Shown one piece after another: positions 1 through 6,288 of a stretch of DNA of 8,780 nucleotides. The stretch comes from an uncultured Porphyromonadaceae bacterium (GTDB lineage: Bacteria > Bacteroidota > Bacteroidia > Bacteroidales > Muribaculaceae), in assembly GCA_902475285.1 (NCBI GenBank), contig CABRZA010000103.1, positions 1 through 8,780 on the forward strand, written 5' to 3'. The notes under the pieces are model-generated. The model did no database searches. It saw only the letters and a list, made by a program, of their open reading frames with translations, and was not told the origin of the DNA. The position numbers and the translations under genes were made by a program. Position 1 is the first letter of the stretch; each line of letters starts with the position of its first letter.

Positions 1-87
1 CCCATTCAAAATTCAACATTCAACATTCAAAATCCCATCCCCCCTCCTCCGCCCCATTCAAAATTCAAAATTCAACATTCAAAATTA
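1..87. repeat. 7-bp tandem repeat tract ending at the mscS start codon
   Basis: Two blocks of four consecutive heptads of the form ATTCAA(A/C) lie at 4-31 and 56-83, separated by a C-rich stretch (about 34-55). The second block is followed by ATT and one A, then the ATG at 88. No Bacteroidetes -7 box (TAnnTTTG) is visible on the plus strand here, so the promoter of the following gene may lie left of the window. The same heptad framework recurs before the MATE gene (7130-7160). Confidence 0.85.
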
Positions 88-1269
88 ATGACCTCCGCCA
101 TACGCCTCTTCTTCGAACAGCACATCACCTGCGCCGGCGCACCGGTGCTCATCAACATCGTCCTCATCGTGGGTGTGGCCCTGGTGAGCGCCGCGGCCTA
201 CTACATATGCAAATGGCTGCTCACATTCGTGGAGCATGTGGTGCGCCGAAGCCCCACAAAATGGGACGACGACCTCCTCAACACACGCCAGTTCAAGGCA
301 ATATCGCAGCTTGCCCCGGCGCTCGTGGTGCGCAACCTCCTGCCCGGGCTCTTCGCCACCACGCCCACGACACTGTCGTGGCTATCGTCGCTCACGTCGC
401 TCTACATCGTCTTCGCCGCTGTATATGCCATAGTGGTGTTCTTCGACAACCTCTACGACGCCATGCTACACCGCGACAAGCTGAAAATGTATGCCGTAAA
501 AGGCATATTCCAGATGGTCAAGCTCATCACCATCGCGCTGGGAGTCATTGTGGGACTAAGCATACTCATAGGCCGCTCGCCCGTGGCCATCATTACGGCA
601 TTGGGAGCCTCGGCCGCTGTACTGTCGTTGGTGTTCAAGGACACAATAATGGGCCTGGTGGCGTCGGTACAACTAACCGCCAACGACATGCTCCACCGGG
701 GCGACTGGATTGTGGTCGACAAGCACGGCGCCAACGGCGAGGTCATCGACATTACCCTCACCACCGTAAAGGTGCTCAACTGGGATAAGTCGGTGCAGAC
801 CATACCGCCCTACTCGCTCGTCTCCGACTCCTTCCGCAACTACGAGCCCATGGTCAACGGCGCGGGCCGGCGCGTCGACCGCGCCGTATACATCGACGCC
901 AACACCGTAGGCTTCGTCCCGGCCGACAAGCTCGAACAGCTCCGCGCCGACGGCATGCTCGACGGCATCGACATCGACGAGGCTCGCCGCACCGTAAACT
1001 TCTCCCTCCTCCGGCGCTATCTCGTGAACTATCTCCGCAACGACCCGCGCGTAAACCCCGACATGACGCTCATGGTGCGCCAACTCGAGCCCACGCCTTC
1101 CGGCCTCCCCCTCCAGCTCTACTTCTTCACACGAACAACGGCATGGACGGAGTTCGAAGCCATCCAGGCCGACATATTCGACCACGTCTACGCCACCGTG
1201 CGCCACTTCGGCCTCGCCATCTTCCAAACACCAGCCGGCAGAGATATAAAGGGTATTGGAGATAGGTGA
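88..1269 (+). CDS. Mechanosensitive ion channel, MscS family (YbdG/MscM-like)
   Basis: A 393-residue small-conductance mechanosensitive channel of the inner membrane, expected to open under membrane tension and release solutes on osmotic downshock. Hydrophobic segments lie at about 20-45, 100-120, 141-163 and 166-195. The last is the Gly/Ala-rich pore helix (ALGASAAVLSLVFKD). It is followed by the MscS beta domain at about 203-255, with RGDWIVV, GEVIDITLTTVKVLNWD and TIPPYSLVSDSFRNY. The C-terminal part (MTLMVRQLEPTPSGLPL, then a DIFDHVYATV helix) is the extension typical of E. coli YbdG rather than short MscS, and the length fits YbdG (about 415 aa). ATG 88 is chosen because it follows the heptad tract directly and precedes the first membrane helix. 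The last residues (KGIGDR) run into the repeat-rich spacer, so the extreme C-terminus may have been altered by repeat insertion. Family assignment is secure; the exact subfamily is inferred from motifs. Confidence 0.93.
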   Translation: MTSAIRLFFEQHITCAGAPVLINIVLIVGVALVSAAAYYICKWLLTFVEHVVRRSPTKWDDDLLNTRQFKAISQLAPALVVRNLLPGLFATTPTTLSWLSSLTSLYIVFAAVYAIVVFFDNLYDAMLHRDKLKMYAVKGIFQMVKLITIALGVIVGLSILIGRSPVAIITALGASAAVLSLVFKDTIMGLVASVQLTANDMLHRGDWIVVDKHGANGEVIDITLTTVKVLNWDKSVQTIPPYSLVSDSFRNYEPMVNGAGRRVDRAVYIDANTVGFVPADKLEQLRADGMLDGIDIDEARRTVNFSLLRRYLVNYLRNDPRVNPDMTLMVRQLEPTPSGLPLQLYFFTRTTAWTEFEAIQADIFDHVYATVRHFGLAIFQTPAGRDIKGIGDR

Positions 1270-1473
1270 TCGGGAATTGGCAGCGAAGTAGGAGCGTAAT
1301 ACAATGCTGTTTATTTTACGGAAACGGCCAACGGCCGTGCCAAAAGCCGCATAGCGGCGACAATTTTGTAGGCACGGGCGTAAGCCCGTGTAAATCAATA
1401 ATAAGGCACATTAGCCGCGTCAGCGGCGACATTTTTACCCGAGTGGGTGTCAGCCCACTCGCGTATCGGGAAT
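1269..1473. repeat. Cluster of short hairpins, flanked by ATCGGGAAT direct repeats
   Basis: This non-coding spacer holds five perfect short inverted repeats: ACGGCC-AAC-GGCCGT (1324-1338), GCCGC-ATA-GCGGC (1346-1358), CACGGGC-GTAA-GCCCGTG (1373-1390), GCCGC-GTCA-GCGGC (1414-1427) and CGAGTGGG-TGTCAG-CCCACTCG (1440-1461). A weaker one, AGCGT/ATGCT, lies at 1293-1308. The second/third and fourth/fifth hairpins form two copies of one module offset by 68 nt: an AGCCGC hairpin, then GACA plus a short T run, then a larger hairpin whose stem differs between copies. ATCGGGAAT occurs at 1269-1277 and 1465-1473. Stems are short and T runs weak, so these are not convincing rho-independent terminators, although the cluster separates the converging mscS and VKOR transcripts. 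The remainder, 1474-1505, shows nothing else. Confidence 0.75.
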
Positions 1474-1505
1474 CATAATTTCCCAAATGAATTTGCACCC
1501 CCTCC

Positions 1506-1637
1506 TCAATCCCCCCCTTTCGGCGGAACGGGCGTGTGTTTGTTCTGGCGCCGGAAGTGGAGATTGTTCATATCCATCGGCGTCAGACGGCGCGCGTCGG
1601 GAAGCTGAGGATGGGGTATCTGTCTAACTGTTTTCAT
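1506..1637 (-). CDS. Small hypothetical protein (43 aa), last gene of the VKOR operon
   Basis: This unrecognised small ORF starts at ATG 1637, inside the last codons of the VKOR gene (14-nt overlap in another frame), and ends with TGA at 1508-1506. The overlap suggests translational coupling. The peptide begins MKTVRQIPHP. It then has an LTPMDMNNLHF segment (residues 18-28), a KHTPVPPK segment (33-40) and ends KGGD. It has no cysteine, no signal peptide and no membrane helix, so it is unlikely to be a disulfide substrate. The LTPxxMNNL stretch faintly recalls the leader segment of some Bacteroidales ribosomal peptide precursors, but this is a weak impression and there is no double-Gly followed by a core. 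Support for coding is the start/stop overlap, the operon position and a plausible composition; chance occurrence is not excluded. Confidence 0.5.
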   Translation of the reverse strand: MKTVRQIPHPQLPDARRLTPMDMNNLHFRRQNKHTPVPPKGGD

Positions 1638-2637
1638 GACGGTCGAAGAAGGGGCTTAAAGCGTTCAATCCCAAGAGCACGGCCACATACGCCGCGCCAA
1701 TGGAAAGTATCGACGGACTCAGCGGAAACGACATCCCGAACCATCCGCCGAAGCCGTAGCACGCCAGGCTCAGCCACAGGCACGCCTGCGTGATGAGGCA
1801 CAGCGTGCACCAGGCCTTCGCGCGGTACTTCTGGTACCACACGCTCCAAATCGAGAACGGGCAGCAGCACGCGTTGACGAGCGCCAGCGAGCCTATGGCG
1901 CCCGGTGCGAAGAGCAGCACGCCGAGCGTAACCGAAAAATAGGCGAAGCCCACCTCGCTCCAGCCGAAGAGCCCGAAGAATTTCGCCGCCGTAGTGCCGA
2001 GCACCGTGTGGCAGCCCGAGCGGTCGATTATGCCGCATATGCTGTCGCCGCGACGCGAGGCTATGCCGTAGGTTTTGAGCAGAAGCTCATACGTCACATA
2101 CAATCCCGCAAGCGTGATGGCGGTGAGCAGCACCGTCGACGCATGGCGCCACAGACCCGCCGTGACGAAGCCGTAGACGAAGACAAAGACCAGCGCCGCG
2201 GCCAGCACCCATTTCTTGGCCTTGTCGGCCAAATCGACGAAGCGGTGCTCGCGGTAGTGAGGCTCTTCGGCGTCGGGCTTGGGGAAGGCAAGGAGCACCT
2301 CGCCCGTCCAGCGCTTGCAGAAGTCGCCAGCCGCCACCGTCCTGGGGCCGTAGCCCTCGTTCACGGCCACGCCGCCGGGGCCCGTGGCCTCGACTATTAC
2401 GAAACCGTCGGGCACATGCGCCAGGAAAGGCGCCGTGAGCCGCGGCAGGTCGCCCTCCTTGTCGCCCAGGACATAGGCCTCGCACTCAACGCCGTAGCTT
2501 TCAAGCAACTTGCTAAGCCCGAAAAGCGACTGGAAAGTCATCGCGTCGAACTGCACGTCGCTGTTCCGCCGTGTGTGCGGCACGCCCAGAGCAGCCAAAA
2601 AATCGGTGAGTATGCTTGCCGGTGCCTGCGCGTCCAT
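1624..2637 (-). CDS. Vitamin K epoxide reductase (VKOR) family membrane protein with C39-like N-terminal domain
   Basis: A 337-residue protein. Residues about 5-118 resemble the C39 peptidase-like domain found at the N-terminus of Bacteroidetes VKOR proteins. The catalytic Cys is absent (FDAMTFQSLFGLSKLL replaces the usual Cys region), and the usual His is also missing (DGFVIV), so it should be a binding rather than a protease domain. Membrane segments follow at about 143-161, 168-188, 229-247, 250-266, 278-298 and 306-326. VKOR redox residues are visible: the loop pair C201/C209 (SICGIIDRSGCHTVLG) and the CxxC pair C277/C280 (AWCTLC). VKOR enzymes pass electrons from thioredoxin-like partners to quinone and play the DsbB role in disulfide formation. 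Many Bacteroidetes relatives carry a C-terminal thioredoxin-like domain; here the protein ends after the last helix, and a separate thioredoxin gene lies 3 nt upstream. The quinone acceptor and substrate are inferred. Confidence 0.88.
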   Translation of the reverse strand: MDAQAPASILTDFLAALGVPHTRRNSDVQFDAMTFQSLFGLSKLLESYGVECEAYVLGDKEGDLPRLTAPFLAHVPDGFVIVEATGPGGVAVNEGYGPRTVAAGDFCKRWTGEVLLAFPKPDAEEPHYREHRFVDLADKAKKWVLAAALVFVFVYGFVTAGLWRHASTVLLTAITLAGLYVTYELLLKTYGIASRRGDSICGIIDRSGCHTVLGTTAAKFFGLFGWSEVGFAYFSVTLGVLLFAPGAIGSLALVNACCCPFSIWSVWYQKYRAKAWCTLCLITQACLWLSLACYGFGGWFGMSFPLSPSILSIGAAYVAVLLGLNALSPFFDRHENS

Positions 2638-2640
2638 GGC

Positions 2641-2943
2641 TCAGCTCATGAAATTCTCCAACTTTTGCAGCAGAACGTTGCCGTCGATTTCGCCGCTGTA
2701 GCGCCACACTGGGGCACCGTCGCGGTAAATGATGAAAGTAGGTGTGCCGTTCACGCCCTCGGCTTCGGCGGCCTCGCTGTCCTTGTCGATGTCGAGCTGA
2801 TAGATTTTCGCGCTGTCGCCCAAGAGCTCGCGTATCTGTGCCACAACCGGCATCATGCGCTGGCAGTGGGGGCACCATGTGACGTAGAATTCCACCATTA
2901 CCAGGGGCGACGATTTGATGAGCTGATCGTAAGTCATTGACAT
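2641..2943 (-). CDS. Thioredoxin-fold protein with CPHC active site
   Basis: A 100-residue single-domain thioredoxin, the first gene of the minus-strand operon. It has the WCPHC active site (C24-C27), the cis-proline motif GTPTF (P68) and the usual length. CPHC is the DsbA-type dipeptide and normally makes the disulfide more oxidising than the thioredoxin CGPC; the T before the cis-proline is thioredoxin-like. The start is ATG 2943 (MSMTYDQ) or ATG 2937 (MTYDQ). The open frame continues to an ATG at 3144, but that extension would translate the 10-mer repeat array and spans the putative promoter, so it is rejected. No signal peptide or lipobox is present, so the product should be cytoplasmic. 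The stop is 3 nt before the VKOR start, so they are almost certainly cotranscribed and probably redox partners. Confidence 0.88.
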   Translation of the reverse strand: MSMTYDQLIKSSPLVMVEFYVTWCPHCQRMMPVVAQIRELLGDSAKIYQLDIDKDSEAAEAEGVNGTPTFIIYRDGAPVWRYSGEIDGNVLLQKLENFMS

Positions 2944-2966
2944 AGAGAAGAGGTTTTTGTGTTGAA

Positions 2967-2974
2967 CAATTATA
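2967..2974 (-). promoter_or_regulatory. Candidate -7 box for the thioredoxin-VKOR operon
   Basis: On the minus strand, TATAATTG matches the Bacteroidetes -7 consensus TAnnTTTG with one mismatch and lies 23 nt before ATG 2943. No good -33 TTTG is seen at the right distance, so the call is tentative. Confidence 0.4.
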
Positions 2975-3114
2975 TCTCGGGCGCGTGCTGTCGATGGCCG
3001 GCGTCGCGACGGGATTTCATCGTCGCGCTTGTGGAAATTGCATTTCCGCGCCGCCTGTCGCGCCTCTGATATTTCCAACACCCCGCACCCCCCGAAAGTT
3101 CGCCCGGCACACAA

Positions 3115-3209
3115 TGCGGAGAATCCGCACCCCATTCTCCGCATATTTTGCGGAGATTAACCCCTATTCTCCGCAAATTATGCGGAGAATAATTTGCACA
3201 TTCTCCGCA
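3115..3209. repeat. Symmetric array of six alternating 10-mers (TGCGGAGAAT / ATTCTCCGCA)
   Basis: The 10-mer TGCGGAGAAT occurs at 3115-3124, 3149-3158 (last bases ATT instead of AAT) and 3181-3190. Its reverse complement occurs at 3134-3143, 3166-3175 and 3200-3209. Start-to-start spacings are 19, 15, 17, 15 and 19, so the array is itself mirror-symmetric about 3162. The closest pairs form two 25-bp palindromes with 5-nt centres (3134-3158 and 3166-3190), 32 bp apart centre to centre. Alternatively, three hairpins with 9-, 7- and 9-nt loops can form. Only A+T-rich or C-rich linker lies between copies. The layout suggests a multi-site operator or a structured RNA; no protein is identified. Confidence 0.9.
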
Positions 3210-3222
3210 AAAGCCAATTTTG
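3193..3222 (+). promoter_or_regulatory. Possible decayed promoter attached to the 10-mer array
   Basis: TTTG at 3193-3196, two bases after the second palindrome, is followed after 18 nt by CAATTTTG (3215-3222), one mismatch from TAnnTTTG. The spacing is slightly short. No start codon follows immediately, so it may be a relic. The geometry matches the functional-looking promoter at 8542-8573. Confidence 0.35.
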
Positions 3223-3250
3223 CCCCCTTTTCAGCCATACTATCAAAGTG

Positions 3251-3270
3251 GTCGGCCGCGCTCGGCCGAC
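3251..3270. repeat. GC-rich hairpin GTCGGCCG-CGCT-CGGCCGAC
   Basis: Perfect 8-bp stem with a 4-nt loop, followed by the self-complementary GGCCGGCC at 3280-3287. It has the same build as the hairpins at 1324-1461 (perfect stem, 3-6-nt loop). It lies upstream of the -33 element of the guanylyltransferase promoter. No T run follows on the plus strand, so it is not a canonical terminator. Confidence 0.65.
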
Positions 3271-3289
3271 ATCCCCGGAGGCCGGCCAT

Positions 3290-3320
3290 TTTGCCGTCTG
3301 AGGATTTTTTTGTAATTTAG
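3290..3320 (+). promoter_or_regulatory. Bacteroidetes-type promoter of the guanylyltransferase gene
   Basis: TTTG at 3290-3293 is separated by 19 nt from TAATTTAG at 3313-3320 (one mismatch to TAnnTTTG). Transcription would start around 3325, leaving a leader of roughly 15 nt before ATG 3340. No other competing signal is seen in this stretch. Confidence 0.65.
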
Positions 3321-3339
3321 CGCTTCAATTACCATTGAT

Positions 3340-4428
3340 ATGGAACAAAAACACCGTTATTGCGTGATAATGTGCGGTGGCATAGGCAGCCGTTTCTGGC
3401 CGTACAGCCGCCTCAAGCAGCCCAAGCAGTTCATCGACTTCCTGGGCACCGGCCGCTCATTGCTTCAAATGAGCTTCGACCGCGTCAGAGCCTTCATCCC
3501 CGCAGAAAACATACTTATCGTCACCAACGAAATGTACGCCCGACAGGTGGCCGAACAGCTCCCCGAACTCGCGCCCGGCCAGATTCTCCTCGAACCGGCA
3601 CGACGCAACACTGCCCCCTGCATTGCATGGGCCGCATGGCACATCGCCGCACGCGACCCCGAGGCATCGATGATAGTCACCCCGGCCGACCACGTCGTAA
3701 CACGCGAACGCGAATTCGAGGCCGCCGTAGCCCGAGGGTTCGACTTCGTCGAGAGCCGCGACGCACTCCTAACTCTCGGCATCGCGCCCACACGCCCCGA
3801 AACAGGATACGGATACATCCAGACCGGCGAAGCCGTCGACGGCCCCATAAGCAAGGTCAAGACCTTCACCGAAAAGCCCGACCTCGAGCTTGCGAAAGTA
3901 TTCCTCGCCTCAGGCGAATTCCTCTGGAACTCAGGAATCTTCATATGGAGCACCGCCGCCATTCAGGCAGCCCTGCGCCGATACACCCCCGACATCGCCG
4001 CCGTATTCGACTCCGCAGCCCCCGGCACTTTCACCGCGCCCGAGGCCGAGCGCACGTTCATCGAAAGCCGATTCCCCGCCTGCAAGAGCATATCCATCGA
4101 CTATTCCGTAATGGAGAAGGCCGACAACGTCTACGTCGAGGCCGTGAGCTTCGGTTGGAACGACCTCGGCACTTGGAGCGCACTCTACGACCTCTCGCCG
4201 AAGAACAGCGAGGCCAACGTGACGCAGAACTGCAACGTGCTGGCCTACAACAGCCGAGGCAACATCTTCGCCGTCCGCGGAGAGAAGCTAATCGTGGTCG
4301 ACGGACTCGAAGACTACATCATAGCCGACGCCGACGGTGTCCTCCTCATCTGCCCAAAGGCCTCCGAGCAGCGTATAAAGCAGATGGTGACCGACGCCCG
4401 AATGAAATTCGGCGAAAAATATGAATAA
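3340..4428 (+). CDS. manC: Mannose-1-phosphate guanylyltransferase (GDP-mannose pyrophosphorylase)
   Basis: A cytoplasmic 362-residue enzyme that makes GDP-mannose from mannose-1-phosphate and GTP. GDP-mannose supplies mannose and fucose donors for capsule, LPS and glycoproteins. The nucleotide-binding signature CGGIGSRFWPYSRLKQPKQF spans residues 12-31. Other family motifs are TPADHVV (114-120), FTEKPD (176-181), WNSGIFIW (196-203), IDYSVMEKADNV (253-264) and FGWNDLGTWSAL (271-282). The length fits the single-domain form; the C-terminal mannose-6-phosphate isomerase (cupin) domain of bifunctional ManC/AlgA (about 480 aa) is absent, so isomerase activity must come from elsewhere. ATG 3340 sits just after a good promoter and before the first beta strand. 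The next gene starts 42 nt downstream on the same strand, so read-through into argS is likely. No glycan cluster surrounds it. Confidence 0.95.
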   Translation: MEQKHRYCVIMCGGIGSRFWPYSRLKQPKQFIDFLGTGRSLLQMSFDRVRAFIPAENILIVTNEMYARQVAEQLPELAPGQILLEPARRNTAPCIAWAAWHIAARDPEASMIVTPADHVVTREREFEAAVARGFDFVESRDALLTLGIAPTRPETGYGYIQTGEAVDGPISKVKTFTEKPDLELAKVFLASGEFLWNSGIFIWSTAAIQAALRRYTPDIAAVFDSAAPGTFTAPEAERTFIESRFPACKSISIDYSVMEKADNVYVEAVSFGWNDLGTWSALYDLSPKNSEANVTQNCNVLAYNSRGNIFAVRGEKLIVVDGLEDYIIADADGVLLICPKASEQRIKQMVTDARMKFGEKYE

Positions 4429-4470
4429 TTCCGTATATTAGGTAAACAAGTATTTAGAAGCATACCGAAA

Positions 4471-6258
4471 ATGTCGATCGACAAAGTTATATCCCAGTCC
4501 GTGGCCGAGGCCGTGAAGGCTCTCTACGGCATCGACTGCCCGGCCGACAGCGTCGTGCCGCAGGACACCCGCAAAGAATTCGAAGGCGACCGCACCGTGG
4601 TGGTGTTCCCCTGGGTGAAGGCCGCACGCAAGGCTCCCGAGGCCGTCGCTGCCGAAATAGGCGCATGGCTCGTAGAGCACCAGCCCGCTGTGAAGGCCTA
4701 CAACGCCGTCAAGGGCTTCCTCAACCTCGTCATAACACCCACCTACTGGAACGGTGTCCTCGCTGCCATAGCCGCCGACAAGGAGTTCGGCACCGTCGCA
4801 CCCACGGAAGAAAGCCCGCTGGTGATGATCGAATACTCCTCGCCAAACACCAACAAGCCCCTCCACCTGGGCCACCTCCGCAACATACTCCTCGGCAACA
4901 GCCTCTCGCGCATCATTGCCGCCTGCGGCAACCGCGTGGTGCGCACCAACATAGTCAACGACCGTGGCATACACATATGCAAGTCGATGCTCGCATGGCA
5001 GCGCTGGTTCGGCGGCGCAACACCCGAAAGCTGCGGAAAGAAAGGCGACCATCTTGTGGGCGACTGCTACGTGGCTTTCGACCAGCACTATAAGGCCGAA
5101 CTCAAAGAGCTCATGGCCAAGGGCATGACCGAGGACGACGCCAAGGAGGCATCGCAGCTCATGGCCGACGCCCGCGCCATGCTCCGCGCTTGGGAGGAAG
5201 GCGACCCCGAAGTGCGCCGTCTCTGGGAGATGATGAACTCGTGGGTATACGCCGGTTTCGACGACACTTACCGCCGCATGGGCGTCGGTTTCGACAAGAT
5301 ATACTATGAGTCGCAAACCTACCTCGACGGCAAGGAAAAGGTGATGGAAGGCCTCCAAAAAGGTGTACTCTACCGCCGCGACGACGGCTCCGTGTGGGCC
5401 GACCTAACCGCCGACGGCCTCGACCACAAGCTCCTCCTCCGTGCCGACGGAACGTCGGTCTACATGACCCAGGACATCGGCACAGCCAAGCAGCGCTTCG
5501 ACGACTACCCAATCGACAAGATGATATATGTCGTCGGCAACGAGCAGAACTACCACTTCCAGGTGCTATCCCTCGTCCTCGACCGCCTCGGCTTCAGCTG
5601 GGGCAAGGACCTCGTCCACTTCTCCTACGGCATGGTCGAGCTCCCCGAAGGCAAGATGAAGAGCCGCGAGGGCACAGTGGTCGACGCCGACGACCTCATG
5701 GCCGAAATGGTGCAGGGTGCTGCCGACATCGCCGCCGAGCTCGGAAAGACCGACGGCCTATCGCAGGACGAAATCGACAACATCGCCGAAACCGTAGGCA
5801 TGGGTGCCCTCAAATACTTCCTCCTCAAAGTCGACCCCCGCAAGAACATGACCTTCAACCCCAAGGAGTCCATCGACTTCAACGGCAAGACAGGCCCCTT
5901 CATCCAGTACACCTACGCACGCATCCGCTCGGTGCTCCGCCGCTCGGCCGACGAAGGATTCAAGCCCGTCGACTTCTCGGCCGTTGTGCCCAACGAGCGT
6001 GAAATCGCACTCATACAGCGCCTGAGCGACTTCCCCGCTGTCGTTGCCGAGGCCGGACGCACCTACTCCCCCGCCCTCATCGCAAACTACGCCTACGACC
6101 TCGTGAAGGAATACAACCAGTTCTATCACGACTGCTCAATCCTCCGCGAAGCCGACGCCGCCAAGCGCTCGCTCCGCCTCGAGCTCTCCGAAGTCACCGC
6201 CCGAACCGTGGCAACAGCCCTGAACCTTCTCGGCATCGGAGTGGTTGAAAGAATGTAA
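4471..6258 (+). CDS. argS: Arginyl-tRNA synthetase
   Basis: A cytoplasmic class I aminoacyl-tRNA synthetase of 595 residues that charges tRNA-Arg with arginine. The class I HIGH motif appears as SPNTNKPLHLGHLRN (124-138). The KMSKS counterpart is the relaxed KMKSREGTVVDADDL (395-409), as in many bacterial ArgRS. An N-terminal additional domain occupies roughly 1-110. The helical anticodon-binding DALR domain begins near 476 (FIQYTYARIRSVLRR) and ends with the typical C-terminus (TVATALNLLGIGVVERM). The Rossmann core also shows VNDRGIHICKSMLAWQ (162-177) and GNEQNYHFQVL (356-366). Length agrees with the family, and ATG 4471 gives a complete N-terminal domain. There is no convincing promoter in the 42-nt gap (only a TATATTAG at 4434-4441 without a -33 partner), so it may depend on the upstream gene's promoter. 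Confidence 0.97.
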   Translation: MSIDKVISQSVAEAVKALYGIDCPADSVVPQDTRKEFEGDRTVVVFPWVKAARKAPEAVAAEIGAWLVEHQPAVKAYNAVKGFLNLVITPTYWNGVLAAIAADKEFGTVAPTEESPLVMIEYSSPNTNKPLHLGHLRNILLGNSLSRIIAACGNRVVRTNIVNDRGIHICKSMLAWQRWFGGATPESCGKKGDHLVGDCYVAFDQHYKAELKELMAKGMTEDDAKEASQLMADARAMLRAWEEGDPEVRRLWEMMNSWVYAGFDDTYRRMGVGFDKIYYESQTYLDGKEKVMEGLQKGVLYRRDDGSVWADLTADGLDHKLLLRADGTSVYMTQDIGTAKQRFDDYPIDKMIYVVGNEQNYHFQVLSLVLDRLGFSWGKDLVHFSYGMVELPEGKMKSREGTVVDADDLMAEMVQGAADIAAELGKTDGLSQDEIDNIAETVGMGALKYFLLKVDPRKNMTFNPKESIDFNGKTGPFIQYTYARIRSVLRRSADEGFKPVDFSAVVPNEREIALIQRLSDFPAVVAEAGRTYSPALIANYAYDLVKEYNQFYHDCSILREADAAKRSLRLELSEVTARTVATALNLLGIGVVERM

Positions 6259-6288
6259 CATCCTGATTCTCCTTAACAACATCATAAT

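Noticed and set aside
673..1398. 241-residue minus-strand frame opposite the mscS gene
   Set aside because: Antisense shadow that also runs through the hairpin cluster.
1266..1478. 70-residue plus-strand frame in the mscS-VKOR spacer
   Set aside because: Translation of the hairpin cluster with no conserved features.
2008..2940. 310-residue plus-strand frame opposite the VKOR and thioredoxin genes
   Set aside because: Antisense shadow; both minus-strand genes have clear family motifs and catalytic residues.
2944..3144. N-terminal extension of the thioredoxin to an ATG at 3144 (67 extra residues)
   Set aside because: It would translate part of the 10-mer array and the promoter region, has an Arg/Cys-rich non-family composition, and the thioredoxin fold is complete from 2943.
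3115..3209. CRISPR array
   Set aside because: Repeat units are only 10 bp, alternate in orientation and are separated by 5-9 nt, with no cas genes nearby.
2985..3320. 111-residue plus-strand frame in the divergent spacer
   Set aside because: It is a translation of the repeat array and promoter; the repeated residues simply reflect the 10-mers.
3360..4424. 354-residue plus-strand frame within the guanylyltransferase gene
   Set aside because: Arg/His/Pro-rich shadow of the real frame caused by high G+C at codon position three; no domain features.
4434..4441. argS promoter based on TATATTAG
   Set aside because: One mismatch to the -7 consensus, but no TTTG at a suitable distance upstream.
4438..5358. 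306-residue minus-strand frame opposite argS
   Set aside because: Antisense shadow of a gene with HLGH and KMKSR motifs; composition (His/Val/Gly-rich) is typical of mirrored high-GC coding DNA.
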